Shown piece by piece: positions 53,264-61,938 of a DNA stretch of 64,000 nt. The translations under genes were made by a program, and so were the position numbers. The stretch is from contig NZ_MDDV01000013.1 in the NCBI RefSeq assembly GCF_001854885.1, positions 392,627-456,626 on the forward strand. The letters are read 5' to 3'. Positions within the stretch are counted from its first letter, which is position 1. The number at the start of each line of letters is the position of its first letter. The stretch is from Ensifer sp. LCM 4579. GTDB taxonomy: Bacteria; Pseudomonadota; Alphaproteobacteria; Rhizobiales; Rhizobiaceae. The notes under the pieces were generated by a model. The model searched no databases and was not told the origin of the DNA. It saw nothing but the letters and a program-made list of their open reading frames with translations.

Positions 53264-55161
53264 TCACGCGAAGAACCGCGCTCGGCATACTCGCCTCGGC
53301 GGCGTTTCCGAGATCGCTGCTCGGCGCCACGCGCGAGCTCGATGCTCTGGCGCCGCTCGTCGCCGAAGGCAAGGTGCCGTCGCTGAGCGAACGACTGCCG
53401 AAGATCCCGCGGGTAATCAAGGTCGCTGCGATGGGACGGGAACCGGGCCGCCATGGCGGCAGGCTCCGTATGCTGATCGGCAGCGCAAAGGATATTCGCC
53501 TGATGACCATCTACGGCTATGCCCGGCTGGTCGGCTACGATGAGAATCTCAACCTTCACCCGGATGTTCTCGAAGGCTATGAGACGGAGGAGGATCGCAT
53601 CTTCACCTTCCGCCTGCGTGAAGGTCACAAATGGTCGGACGGTACGCCGCTGACGGTGGAGGACTTCCGCTATTGCTGGGAGGATGTGCTGCTTAACGAG
53701 AAGCTGTCGCCGGCTGGCCTGCCGACGGCACTGGTCATCGACGGGGAGGCGGGGAAGTTCGAAATCCTCGACGAGCGCACCCTGCGTTATTCCTGGTCGG
53801 TGCCCAATCCGGATTTCCTCCAGAAGCTTGCCGCGCCGCAGCCTCTGGTCATTGCCATGCCGTCCGCCTATCTCAAGCAGTTCCACCAGAAGTACCAGGA
53901 CGAGGAAAAGCTGGAGGCGATCCTCAAGGAGGAACGCCTGAAGAAGTGGAGCCAGTTGCATATGCGCATGGCGCGCTCCTATCGGCCGGAAAATCCGGAT
54001 CTTCCGACACTCGATCCCTGGCGCAATACCACGCCGCTGCCGGCCGAACAGTTCGTCTTCGAGCGCAATCCATATTTCCATCGCGTCGACGAAAACGGCC
54101 TGCAATTGCCCTATATCGACCGGTTCGTGCTCAGTGTCAGCTCGTCCGCGCTCATTCCGGCAAAGGCCGGCACGGGTGAGAGCGACCTGCAGGCGACCGG
54201 CATCGACTTTGTCGACTACACTTTCCTCAAGGATGCCGAGAAGCGATATCCGGTGGAGGTCAAGCTTTGGAAAAAGACGCAAGGCTCGCGGCTTGCGCTG
54301 CTTCCGAATCTGAACTGCGCAGATCCGGTCTGGCGGCCGTTGCTGAGAGACGTGCGCGTCCGCCGGGCCCTGTCGCTGGCGATCGACAGGCGCGAAATCA
54401 ACATGGCGATGTTCTACGGCCTGACGAATGAAAGCGCCGATACCGTCCTGCCGGAGAGCCCGCTTTTCGAGCCCGAATTCGCCAGTGCCTGGATCGCTCA
54501 CGATCCGGATCGCGCGAATGCGCTGCTCGACGAGGCCGGTCTCGTCGAACGCGACAGCGACGGCATCCGTCTCCTGCCCGACGGGCGCAGGGCGCAAATC
54601 GTCGTGGAAACGCCCGGCGAAAGCACGCTCGATACGGACGTGCTCCAACTCATCGCCGACTATTGGCACAAGGTCGGCATTTCGCTCTTCATCCGCACCT
54701 CGCAGCGCGATACCTTCCGCAGCCGCGCAGTCGGCGGCGAAATCATCATGTCGCTGTGGTTCGGCATCGACAACGGCGTGCCGACGGCAGACATGAACCC
54801 CGGCCAGCTCGCGCCGACTGCGGATGACCAGTTGCAATGGCCGGTCTGGGGGCTCAACTACATGTCCCACGGCGAGATGGGTGAGGCGCCCGACATGCCG
54901 TCGGTCGTCGAGCTTCTCAAGCTTCTCAAGCGCTGGAGGCTTTCCACCGACGCTGCCGAGCGGGAAGAGATATGGAAGGAGATGCTCTCCATCTACACGG
55001 ACCAGGTCTTCTCGATAGGACTGGTCAACGCCTCGCTACAGCCGATCCTCGTCACGAAGAAACTGCGCAACTTCCCGGATGAGGGGCTCTACGGCTTCGA
55101 TCCGACGAGCTATTTCGGCGTCTACAAGACCGATACGTTCTGGCTGGAAGAGGGCATCTGA
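53260..55161 (+). CDS. Peptide-type ABC transporter substrate-binding protein with Tat-like signal
   Basis: 633 residues with a GTG start at 53260 overlapping the previous stop. The N-terminus MITRRTALGILASAAFPRSL has the twin arginine of a Tat signal followed by a short hydrophobic stretch. The solute-binding family 5 core is seen in YETEEDRIFTFRLREGHKWS, DGTPLTVEDFRYCWEDVL and RPLLRDVRVRRALSLAIDRR. This group usually binds peptides or oligosaccharides; the ligand here is unknown. Followed directly by the two permeases. Confidence 0.9.
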   Translation: MITRRTALGILASAAFPRSLLGATRELDALAPLVAEGKVPSLSERLPKIPRVIKVAAMGREPGRHGGRLRMLIGSAKDIRLMTIYGYARLVGYDENLNLHPDVLEGYETEEDRIFTFRLREGHKWSDGTPLTVEDFRYCWEDVLLNEKLSPAGLPTALVIDGEAGKFEILDERTLRYSWSVPNPDFLQKLAAPQPLVIAMPSAYLKQFHQKYQDEEKLEAILKEERLKKWSQLHMRMARSYRPENPDLPTLDPWRNTTPLPAEQFVFERNPYFHRVDENGLQLPYIDRFVLSVSSSALIPAKAGTGESDLQATGIDFVDYTFLKDAEKRYPVEVKLWKKTQGSRLALLPNLNCADPVWRPLLRDVRVRRALSLAIDRREINMAMFYGLTNESADTVLPESPLFEPEFASAWIAHDPDRANALLDEAGLVERDSDGIRLLPDGRRAQIVVETPGESTLDTDVLQLIADYWHKVGISLFIRTSQRDTFRSRAVGGEIIMSLWFGIDNGVPTADMNPGQLAPTADDQLQWPVWGLNYMSHGEMGEAPDMPSVVELLKLLKRWRLSTDAAEREEIWKEMLSIYTDQVFSIGLVNASLQPILVTKKLRNFPDEGLYGFDPTSYFGVYKTDTFWLEEGI

Positions 55162-55162
55162 C

Positions 55163-56161
55163 ATGCTTCGCTACATCCTCTGGCGTATCGCCGTCATGGT
55201 GCCGACACTCATCATCATTTCAGCGCTCGTCTTTACCATCATCGAGCTGCCGCCGGGCGACTATTTCGAAAGCTACATTGCCGAGCTGCGCGCCCAGGGC
55301 GAGGGCGTCGACATGGAGCAGATCGAGGCGCTACGCAGGGAGTACGGCTTCGACCAGCCGGCAGTGGTACGCTACGTCTACTGGGTCGGCGGCATGCTGC
55401 AGGGCGATTTCGGCTATTCCTTCGAATACCAGCTGCCCGTGAGCGATGTCGTCGGCGATCGGCTGTGGCTGACGATTCTCGTCTCCTTCTTCACGATCGC
55501 GTTTACCTGGATCATCGCCTTTCCGATCGGCATCTATGCCGCGACGCATCAATATAGCTGGGGCGACTACGGCCTGTCGCTGATCGGGCTCATCGGTATC
55601 GCAGTCCCCAACTTCATGCTGGCGCTGATCCTGATGTATCTTGCCAACATCTGGTTCGGCACGTCGATCGGCCATCTCATGGATCAGAAGTATCTCTCGG
55701 AGCCGATGAGCTGGGAGAAGGCGAAATCGATCCTCGAACACATCTGGATTCCGGTCGTCATCATCGGCGCCGCCGGTACGGCCGGCATGATCCGGCGGCT
55801 GAGAGCTAATCTTCTCGACGAGCTTCAAAAGCAATATGTCGTAACGGCAAGGGCCAAGGGGCTTTCGCCGACGAAGACACTGCTCAAATATCCACTGCGC
55901 ATGGCGCTCAATTTCTTCATCTCCGACATCGGCTCCATCCTGCCGGCCATCATCTCCGGTGCGGAAATCACGGCGATCGTGCTCTCGCTCGAGACCACCG
56001 GCCCGATGCTGGTCAAGGCGTTGCAGAGTCAGGACATGTATCTGGCCGGTTCGTTTCTGATGTTCCTCGCATTCCTCACCGTCATCGGCGTGCTGATTTC
56101 CGATCTGGCACTGGCCGTCCTCGATCCGAGAATTCGCTTGCAAGGCAGGAGCACCAAGTGA
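55163..56161 (+). CDS. Peptide-type ABC transporter permease 1 (OppB-like)
   Basis: 332 residues from ATG 55163 (MLRYILWRIAVMVPTLIIIS). It has the OppB N-terminal helix, PPGDYFESYIAELRAQGE, about six helices and the coupling loop VVTARAKGLSPTKTLLKYPL. The open frame starts upstream inside the binding-protein gene, but MLRYILWRI is the conserved start. It ends GTGA with the next permease. Confidence 0.94.
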   Translation: MLRYILWRIAVMVPTLIIISALVFTIIELPPGDYFESYIAELRAQGEGVDMEQIEALRREYGFDQPAVVRYVYWVGGMLQGDFGYSFEYQLPVSDVVGDRLWLTILVSFFTIAFTWIIAFPIGIYAATHQYSWGDYGLSLIGLIGIAVPNFMLALILMYLANIWFGTSIGHLMDQKYLSEPMSWEKAKSILEHIWIPVVIIGAAGTAGMIRRLRANLLDELQKQYVVTARAKGLSPTKTLLKYPLRMALNFFISDIGSILPAIISGAEITAIVLSLETTGPMLVKALQSQDMYLAGSFLMFLAFLTVIGVLISDLALAVLDPRIRLQGRSTK

Positions 56162-57333
56162 CGTCCCCCATTCCGGCGCCCGGCGAGCCCCTGCCGCATT
56201 ACGTTTCGACCGCTCCCTTCGATCCCTATTCGGTCGAGGAGATGACGGAGGAGCAAGTCCGCGTCAACCAGGCATCGCAGTTGCGCCTGATGTGGTGGAA
56301 ATTCAAGCGCCACAAGCTGGCGCTTGCGTCCGGCATTTTCCTTGCGGTCCTCTACGGAATGATCCTCATCTGCGAGTTCCTGGCGCCTTATAATCTGCAT
56401 ACGCGTAATGTCGATTTCATCTATGCGCCGCCGCAGCCGATCCATCTTTTCCATGACGGCGAATTCGTCGGGCCTTTCGTCTATGGCCGGACCATGACGC
56501 TCGACATGGACACGCTGAAGCGAAACTATGCGGACAACTCTGCCAACGTGGAGCCGATCCGCTTCTTCTGTCGCGGCGACGGCTATCGCTTCTGGGGTCT
56601 CTTCGAAAGCAATGTGCATCTCTTTTGTCCGGCAGAAGGCGGTCAGCTCTTCCTGCTCGGCACGGACAGGCTTGGTCGCGACGTGCTGTCGCGCATCATT
56701 TACGGCGCTCGGATTTCGCTCACGATCGGTCTCCTGGGCATCACCGTCAGCTTCGTTCTGGGCATCATCATCGGCGGGCTGGCCGGCTATCACGGCGGGG
56801 TCTTCGACCTAGTCGTCCAGCGGCTGATCGAGGTCCTGCAGTCGATACCGAGCATTCCCCTCTGGCTGGCGCTCGCGGCGATCATGCCCGCGACATGGAG
56901 CCCGATCCTGATCTATCTCGGCATCACCGTGATCCTCGGGCTGCTCGACTGGACCGGGCTTGCGCGCGCCGTCCGTTCGAAGCTGCTTGCCTTGAGAGAA
57001 GAAGATTATGTTCTTGCCGCGCAGTTGATGGGTGCAAGAAGCAGCCGAATCATCGGGCGCCACCTCGTCCCGGGCTTCATGTCCCACTTGATCGCCACGG
57101 CCACCATTTCGATTCCCGGTATGATCCTCGGTGAAACCGCGCTGAGTTTCCTTGGTCTCGGCCTTCGGCCGCCGATCACGAGCTGGGGCATCCTCCTGAC
57201 GGAGGCAAGGAGTGTCAGCGTCATTGCCTTCTACCCATGGCTGCTGTTGCCGACCATACCTGTTATTCTTGTGATATTGGCGTTCAACTTCCTGGGAGAT
57301 GGGTTGCGCGACGCCGCCGATCCCTACAAATAG
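56158..57333 (+). CDS. Peptide-type ABC transporter permease 2 (OppC-like)
   Basis: 391 residues with a GTG start overlapping the previous stop. An N-terminal cytoplasmic stretch leads to a first helix (LALASGIFLAVLYGMILICEFLA), then a ~140-residue external loop typical of large DppC/YejE-type permeases, LLGTDRLGRDVLSRIIYGAR and the coupling loop LAAQLMGARSSRIIGRHLVP. It completes the importer; 75 bases separate it from the next gene. Confidence 0.94.
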   Translation: MTSPIPAPGEPLPHYVSTAPFDPYSVEEMTEEQVRVNQASQLRLMWWKFKRHKLALASGIFLAVLYGMILICEFLAPYNLHTRNVDFIYAPPQPIHLFHDGEFVGPFVYGRTMTLDMDTLKRNYADNSANVEPIRFFCRGDGYRFWGLFESNVHLFCPAEGGQLFLLGTDRLGRDVLSRIIYGARISLTIGLLGITVSFVLGIIIGGLAGYHGGVFDLVVQRLIEVLQSIPSIPLWLALAAIMPATWSPILIYLGITVILGLLDWTGLARAVRSKLLALREEDYVLAAQLMGARSSRIIGRHLVPGFMSHLIATATISIPGMILGETALSFLGLGLRPPITSWGILLTEARSVSVIAFYPWLLLPTIPVILVILAFNFLGDGLRDAADPYK

Positions 57334-57408
57334 CCTCGGTATCACCTCACCTCCCGGGCCATCTCGCGCTGCAGCGGGCCGCGGTCTCAAGAAGAGAAAG
57401 GTTCTGGC

Positions 57409-58623
57409 ATGACACGGCGTTTCGAAGATGCCCGAATCCTGATGTACAGCCATGATACCTTCGGCCTCGGTCACCTCAGGCGCTGCCGTGCGATCGCGCA
57501 TGCGTTGGTCGAGGACTATAGCGGTCTGCAGATTCTCATCATTTCCGGCGCGACGATTGCCGGCGCGTTCGACTATCGCGCCCGCGTCGATTTCGTGAAG
57601 ATCCCGAGCGTCATCAAGCTTCGAAACGGCGAGTACACCTCGCTCGACCGGCACATCGAGTTGCACGAGACGCTGAAGATGCGCCAGTCGATCATTCGCT
57701 CCACGGCGGAGACCTTCAAGCCGGACATCTTCATCGTCGACAAGGAGCCGATGGGCCTGCGCGGCGAGGTAGAGGACACCTTGACATATCTGAAGGCGCA
57801 CGGAACCCGGCTGGTCCTCGGTCTGCGCGACGTCATGGACGCGCCACATCTGCTCGAGGTCGAGTGGAAACGCCGCGATACGATGCGCAAGATCGAGCAG
57901 TTCTACGATGCCATCTGGGTCTATGGTCCGCCGGACTTCTATGATCCGTTGGTGGGACTGGATGTGCCCGTGGCCGTTCGCGACCGGATGAACTTCGTCG
58001 GTTTCCTGCAAAGAGGCGTTCCGCGCGACAATATGCCGAGCCACAGGCCGGAGGGGGATTACATCCTCGTGACGACCGGCGGCGGCGGCGATGGCGCCGA
58101 TCTGATCCATGATGTCATCCACGCCTATCAGCAGGACCCCGAACTGACCTACAATGCGCTTGTCGTCCTCGGACCCTACATGCCTGCCAAGAAGCGCAAC
58201 AAGCTGACCCGCAAGGGCAGCAGCATACCTTTCATCAGGATGATCGAGTTCGACAACCGCATGGAGGAGCTGGTTGCAGGCGCCAATGGCGTCGTATCGA
58301 TGGGTGGGTATAACACCTATTGCGAGATCCTTTCCTTCGACAAGCCGGCGCTGATCGTACCGCGGCTGGTACCACGTGAGGAGCAACTGATCCGGGCGCA
58401 GCGTGCCTCCGCCCTAGGCCTGGTCGAAATGCTGCTGCCGCAGGAGTCCGAAGATCCGCTACGCTTCGCCGCCGCCATCAAGGCCCTGCCGCATCGCGCA
58501 CCGCCGTCCCGCAGCGCCCACGGGCTGAGGCTGGAGGGCCTTATGCACATTTCCGACATTGTCGGAGACTGGCTCGACCACCGATCGCAACAGCACTTGA
58601 GCATCGTAAAGCAGACAAGCTGA
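57409..58623 (+). CDS. MurG-fold (GT28-like) glycosyltransferase
   Basis: 404 residues starting MTRRFEDARILMYSHDTFGL. GT-B fold: GLGHLRRCRAIAHALVEDY (N-terminal glycine loop) and, in the donor domain, ILVTTGGGGDGADLIHDVIH and GANGVVSMGGYNTYCEILSF with LIVPRLVPREEQLIRAQRAS, the same glycine-rich and GYNT patterns as MurG/UDP-sugar transferases. It does not look like peptidoglycan MurG, which would sit in dcw genes. Probably adds a sugar to a lipid or nucleotide acceptor. Confidence 0.85.
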   Translation: MTRRFEDARILMYSHDTFGLGHLRRCRAIAHALVEDYSGLQILIISGATIAGAFDYRARVDFVKIPSVIKLRNGEYTSLDRHIELHETLKMRQSIIRSTAETFKPDIFIVDKEPMGLRGEVEDTLTYLKAHGTRLVLGLRDVMDAPHLLEVEWKRRDTMRKIEQFYDAIWVYGPPDFYDPLVGLDVPVAVRDRMNFVGFLQRGVPRDNMPSHRPEGDYILVTTGGGGDGADLIHDVIHAYQQDPELTYNALVVLGPYMPAKKRNKLTRKGSSIPFIRMIEFDNRMEELVAGANGVVSMGGYNTYCEILSFDKPALIVPRLVPREEQLIRAQRASALGLVEMLLPQESEDPLRFAAAIKALPHRAPPSRSAHGLRLEGLMHISDIVGDWLDHRSQQHLSIVKQTS

Positions 58624-58628
58624 TATCC

Positions 58629-59876
58629 GTGTCCTCAAATCGAAAAATCGCTGTCGTCCTGAAAGGCTATCCGCGCCTTTCGGAAACGTTCATCGCGCAG
58701 GAATTGCTTGGTCTCGAAAGGGCGGGCCACGAGCTCGTGCTCATCGCTCTTCGCCGACCGACCGACCTGAAGCGTCACCCAGTCCATGACGAAATCCGCG
58801 CCGCTGTCCATTATCTGCCGGAATATTTGCGCGATGAGCCCGGGCGCGTGCTGCGGGCGCTTTTCAGATCGGCACCGAAAGCCGGATTCTGGCGCGCGCT
58901 AGGGCCGTTCCTCCGCGATCTCCTGCGCGACAGGACGCGCAACCGCTTTCGCCGCTTCGGCCAGGCGCTGGTGCTCTTTGCCGAGTGGCCCGGAGACCCA
59001 GGCTGGCTGCACGCGCATTTCATCCACACACCGGCATCGGTCACGGCCTATGCCAGCCTCATGGCCGGCGTTCCCTGGACCTGCTCGGCGCATGCGAAGG
59101 ATATTTGGACGTCTTCCGACTGGGAACTTTCCGAGAAACTCGGGCGCGCTCGCTGGACGGTGACCTGCACCAGGACCGGTTTCGAGCATCTCAAGGGCCT
59201 CACGGATGCAAAATCGCGGGTCCACCTGAGCTATCATGGCCTCGATCTCGCCCGCTTTCCGGTGTTTGCGGGTGATCATTCGAACCGCGACGGCTCGGAC
59301 CCGGACGATCCCGTTAGGATCGTCAGCGTCGGGCGGGCGGTTGCAAAGAAGGGATTCGACGTTCTTTTGAAGGCGCTGTCGCTGCTGCCCCCCGACCTCA
59401 ATTGGCGATTCGACCACATCGGGGCCGGTGATCTGACAAAAGAGCTTCGCGTGCTGGCCGGCGAGCTTGGCCTAGCCGAACGGGTGTGCTGGAACGGCGC
59501 GCTCGATCAGAAGGACGTCCTTGCCCGTTACCGCGAAAGCGATGTCTTCGCACTCGCCTGCCGTATTGCCGCCGATGGCGACCGCGACGGCTTGCCGAAC
59601 GTTCTGGTGGAGGCGTCGAGCCAGCGGCTCGCCTGCGTATCGACAGCCGTCTCGGGCGTCCCGGAGCTTCTCGAGGATGGGGAGAACGGGCTTGTGGTGC
59701 CGCCGGAAGACCCTCGAACTCTTTCCGTGGCGCTCGAACTCCTGATCCGCGATCCCGATCTTAGGCGGCGCCTCGGGGCGGCCGCGGAAATGCGCGTGCG
59801 CACCGCATTCGATCATCAATCGAGCGTCCGCCAATTGATCGGGCTTTTCCAGGACGAATGGAGGCAGGTTCCTTGA
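58629..59876 (+). CDS. Glycosyltransferase family 4 protein
   Basis: 415 residues with a GTG start five bases after the previous stop. The N-terminal KIAVVLKGYPRLSETFIAQE (the LSETFI motif of colanic-acid/EPS-type GT4 enzymes) and the donor site RESDVFALACRIAADGDRDG followed by LPNVLVEASSQRLACVSTAV. The sequence VRIVSVGRAVAKKGFDVLLK is the GT4 linker. Sits between the two MurG-fold genes. Confidence 0.9.
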   Translation: MSSNRKIAVVLKGYPRLSETFIAQELLGLERAGHELVLIALRRPTDLKRHPVHDEIRAAVHYLPEYLRDEPGRVLRALFRSAPKAGFWRALGPFLRDLLRDRTRNRFRRFGQALVLFAEWPGDPGWLHAHFIHTPASVTAYASLMAGVPWTCSAHAKDIWTSSDWELSEKLGRARWTVTCTRTGFEHLKGLTDAKSRVHLSYHGLDLARFPVFAGDHSNRDGSDPDDPVRIVSVGRAVAKKGFDVLLKALSLLPPDLNWRFDHIGAGDLTKELRVLAGELGLAERVCWNGALDQKDVLARYRESDVFALACRIAADGDRDGLPNVLVEASSQRLACVSTAVSGVPELLEDGENGLVVPPEDPRTLSVALELLIRDPDLRRRLGAAAEMRVRTAFDHQSSVRQLIGLFQDEWRQVP

Positions 59877-61039
59877 GCAAACGGCGCGTCTTCTTCTATG
59901 TCCAGCACCTTCTCGGGATCGGCCACCTCGCGCGGGCGAGCCGAATTGCCAAGGCGCTTGGCGAACGGGGCTTCGACGTGACGATGGCGATGGGCGGCCT
60001 GCCCGTGCCGGGCTTTCCGGAGGCAGGAGCAAAAGCGGTTGCCCTGCCGGCGGTGGCGGCGGGCGATCATGGCTTTTCCGGTCTCTGCGACGCGGCCGGC
60101 GATCCGGTGACGCCGGCATTCATCGAGAACCGAAAGGACCTGCTGATCGATGCGTTGCGGCGTGCCGAGCCGGACGTGGTCATCATAGAAGCTTTCCCGT
60201 TCGGGCGCCGGCAGATGCGCTTCGAACTCCTTCCGCTGCTCGACGCCATTGCATCCATGGAACGGCGTCCTCTCGTCGCGACTTCGCTGCGCGACATCCT
60301 GCAGGAGCGGCTGAAGCCGGGGCGGGCGGAGGAGACGGTGGCGCTCGTCAGGGAGCATTTCGATCTGGTGCTCGTCCATGGCGATCCGGCCTTCGCGCGG
60401 CTTGAGGAGACCTTTCCGCTCGCAGGCGAGATCGCGGACAGGGTCGTCTATACGGGCCTCGTCGCACCGCCGCCGCCAGTGCAGCCGAGCGAAAGATTCG
60501 ACGTCGTGGTCTCCGCCGGCGGCGGTGCGGTCGGCAAGGAATTGATCGCCGCCGCGCTCGCGGCGGCGCGGCTGCTGCCGGACGCGCTTCGCTGGTGCCT
60601 GGTGACCGGTCCCAACCTGCCGCAAGGCGATTTCGACGCGCTCAGCGCAGCGGCGCCCGCGGGCGTCGGTCTTTTTCGCTTCCGTCAGGACTTTGCGAGC
60701 CTGCTTGCCGGTGCCCGCCTTTCGGTTTCTCAGGCCGGCTACAACACCGTCTGCGATGTCCTTCGCGCCGGTTGCGCCTCGTTGCTCATTCCCTTCACGG
60801 CGGGCGGGGAAACCGAACAGAGCACACGTGCGGAGAGGCTTGAAAGGCTTGGCCTCGCGGCCGTTCTGCCGGAAGCGGGCATCACGCCCGAGGACATTGC
60901 GCATCGCGTCGAGGCAATGCTCGTCCGGCCGAGGCCGGCCACGCCGCCGCTCGACTTGAACGGCGCGGCCCAGACCGCCATGATCATCGAGGATCGGTTG
61001 TCGCGCGATAGAGCGATCAGACCGTTCCGATCAGCATGA
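59873..61039 (+). CDS. MurG-fold (GT28-like) glycosyltransferase
   Basis: 388 residues. TTG 59873 overlaps the previous stop and has GGAGG eight bases upstream; an ATG at 59858 is the alternative, five codons earlier. RRVFFYVQHLLGIGHLARAS then IAKALGERGFDVTMAMGGLP begins the GT-B fold; the donor domain has VVVSAGGGAVGKELIAAALA and LSVSQAGYNTVCDVLRAGCA with IPFTAGGETEQSTRAERLER. It is a paralogue of the gene at 57409. Its 3' end overlaps the convergent methyltransferase-like gene by 23 bases. Confidence 0.85.
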   Translation: MSKRRVFFYVQHLLGIGHLARASRIAKALGERGFDVTMAMGGLPVPGFPEAGAKAVALPAVAAGDHGFSGLCDAAGDPVTPAFIENRKDLLIDALRRAEPDVVIIEAFPFGRRQMRFELLPLLDAIASMERRPLVATSLRDILQERLKPGRAEETVALVREHFDLVLVHGDPAFARLEETFPLAGEIADRVVYTGLVAPPPPVQPSERFDVVVSAGGGAVGKELIAAALAAARLLPDALRWCLVTGPNLPQGDFDALSAAAPAGVGLFRFRQDFASLLAGARLSVSQAGYNTVCDVLRAGCASLLIPFTAGGETEQSTRAERLERLGLAAVLPEAGITPEDIAHRVEAMLVRPRPATPPLDLNGAAQTAMIIEDRLSRDRAIRPFRSA

Positions 61040-61691
61040 AGCGCGTGTATTTCTTCATCGGCAGCGTGCCCGCGAAATCAGTATGCGCGAGAGCGGCTTG
61101 GGCACGGAATTCGTCGAGCGAGGAAACACAATTGATGTGTGTGGGTTCGCTGAAATAGTCGTTCGACTGGAGAAGAACGCGAGTTCCCGAGGGCAGGAGG
61201 CGAAGCCAACCGGCAAGGTCGGCAATGTGTTCGCAACTCGTGTTGACGATTAGATCGGCCCCGATCACCCGATAATCGAGGGCATACATGTCGGCGGTGA
61301 CCGCGCGAAATCTTTCGCCGAACCCGGAGCCCAGCGTGCGTGAAACCTCTTCAACCGCGGGATCGATGTCGTAGCTTACGGCTGTCTCGATATCGAAGCG
61401 CGGGTCTTCGAGGAGCATGGCAGGCAGGACGCCATACCAGCCGCCGAGAACCGCAACTTTGCGATAGCGGGGGCCGGCGCAATCGAAGAGCTTCTCGCGC
61501 GCCCAGAGCTTGCAGCCAACCTGCTTGTAGTTGAAGGCATTCGCAATATTGGCGTCCGGATGCCTGGCTATCACCTTGGCGATGCCGTCCGCCAGCACAC
61601 TGCCGGAATAGGCGGCGAGTCCCCGCACAAGGTCGTAGGCGTTCTCGTGCCAATCTGCATCGGAGCGGGGGGGGTGGCTGGCATGCGTCAT
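61017..61691 (-). CDS. SAM-dependent methyltransferase-like protein
   Basis: 224 residues. A class I-type SAM core is suggested by KVAVLGGWYGVLPAMLLEDP (motif I) and TAVSYDIDPAVEEVSRTLGS (motif II acidic residue), with GADLIVNTSCEHIADLAGWL and LPSGTRVLLQSNDYFSEPTH later. The N-terminal half is not recognised. The substrate is unknown; location suggests a glycan or lipid. Convergent with the MurG-fold gene. Confidence 0.65.
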   Translation of the reverse strand: MTHASHPPRSDADWHENAYDLVRGLAAYSGSVLADGIAKVIARHPDANIANAFNYKQVGCKLWAREKLFDCAGPRYRKVAVLGGWYGVLPAMLLEDPRFDIETAVSYDIDPAVEEVSRTLGSGFGERFRAVTADMYALDYRVIGADLIVNTSCEHIADLAGWLRLLPSGTRVLLQSNDYFSEPTHINCVSSLDEFRAQAALAHTDFAGTLPMKKYTRFMLIGTV

Positions 61692-61938
61692 GCGGCTGTT
61701 GTAAGCTCACCCTGTACCAAGCGCAAGCAGCGCGCGAGAAGCCCTAGGCTCGGGCGACGGGGAGCCCACCACATCGGAAGACCGTGGCGCAACGGCAACC
61801 TGCGCTCGTGGCGAGCGGTCACAGTTGGTTGAAGGGAAGCCATTGAAGATCGGATGTAGACAAACCATGTGCGGCGAGCGTCTGCCATCGAGGTGGCCGC
61901 GCGGTCCCATATTTTAGTTCAGGTTTCATTGCCGACCC

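Noticed and set aside
53212-54870. Minus-strand frame of 552 codons.
   Set aside because: Antisense to the solute-binding protein with its Tat-like signal and family 5 motifs.
56809-58386. Minus-strand frame of 525 codons.
   Set aside because: Opposite the OppC-like permease and the MurG-fold transferase, both of which have clear family motifs; this frame is a shadow.
57409-61039. Calling the two MurG-fold genes murG (peptidoglycan).
   Set aside because: No cell-wall division genes are near, two copies are present, and their neighbours are GT4 and methyltransferase-like genes.
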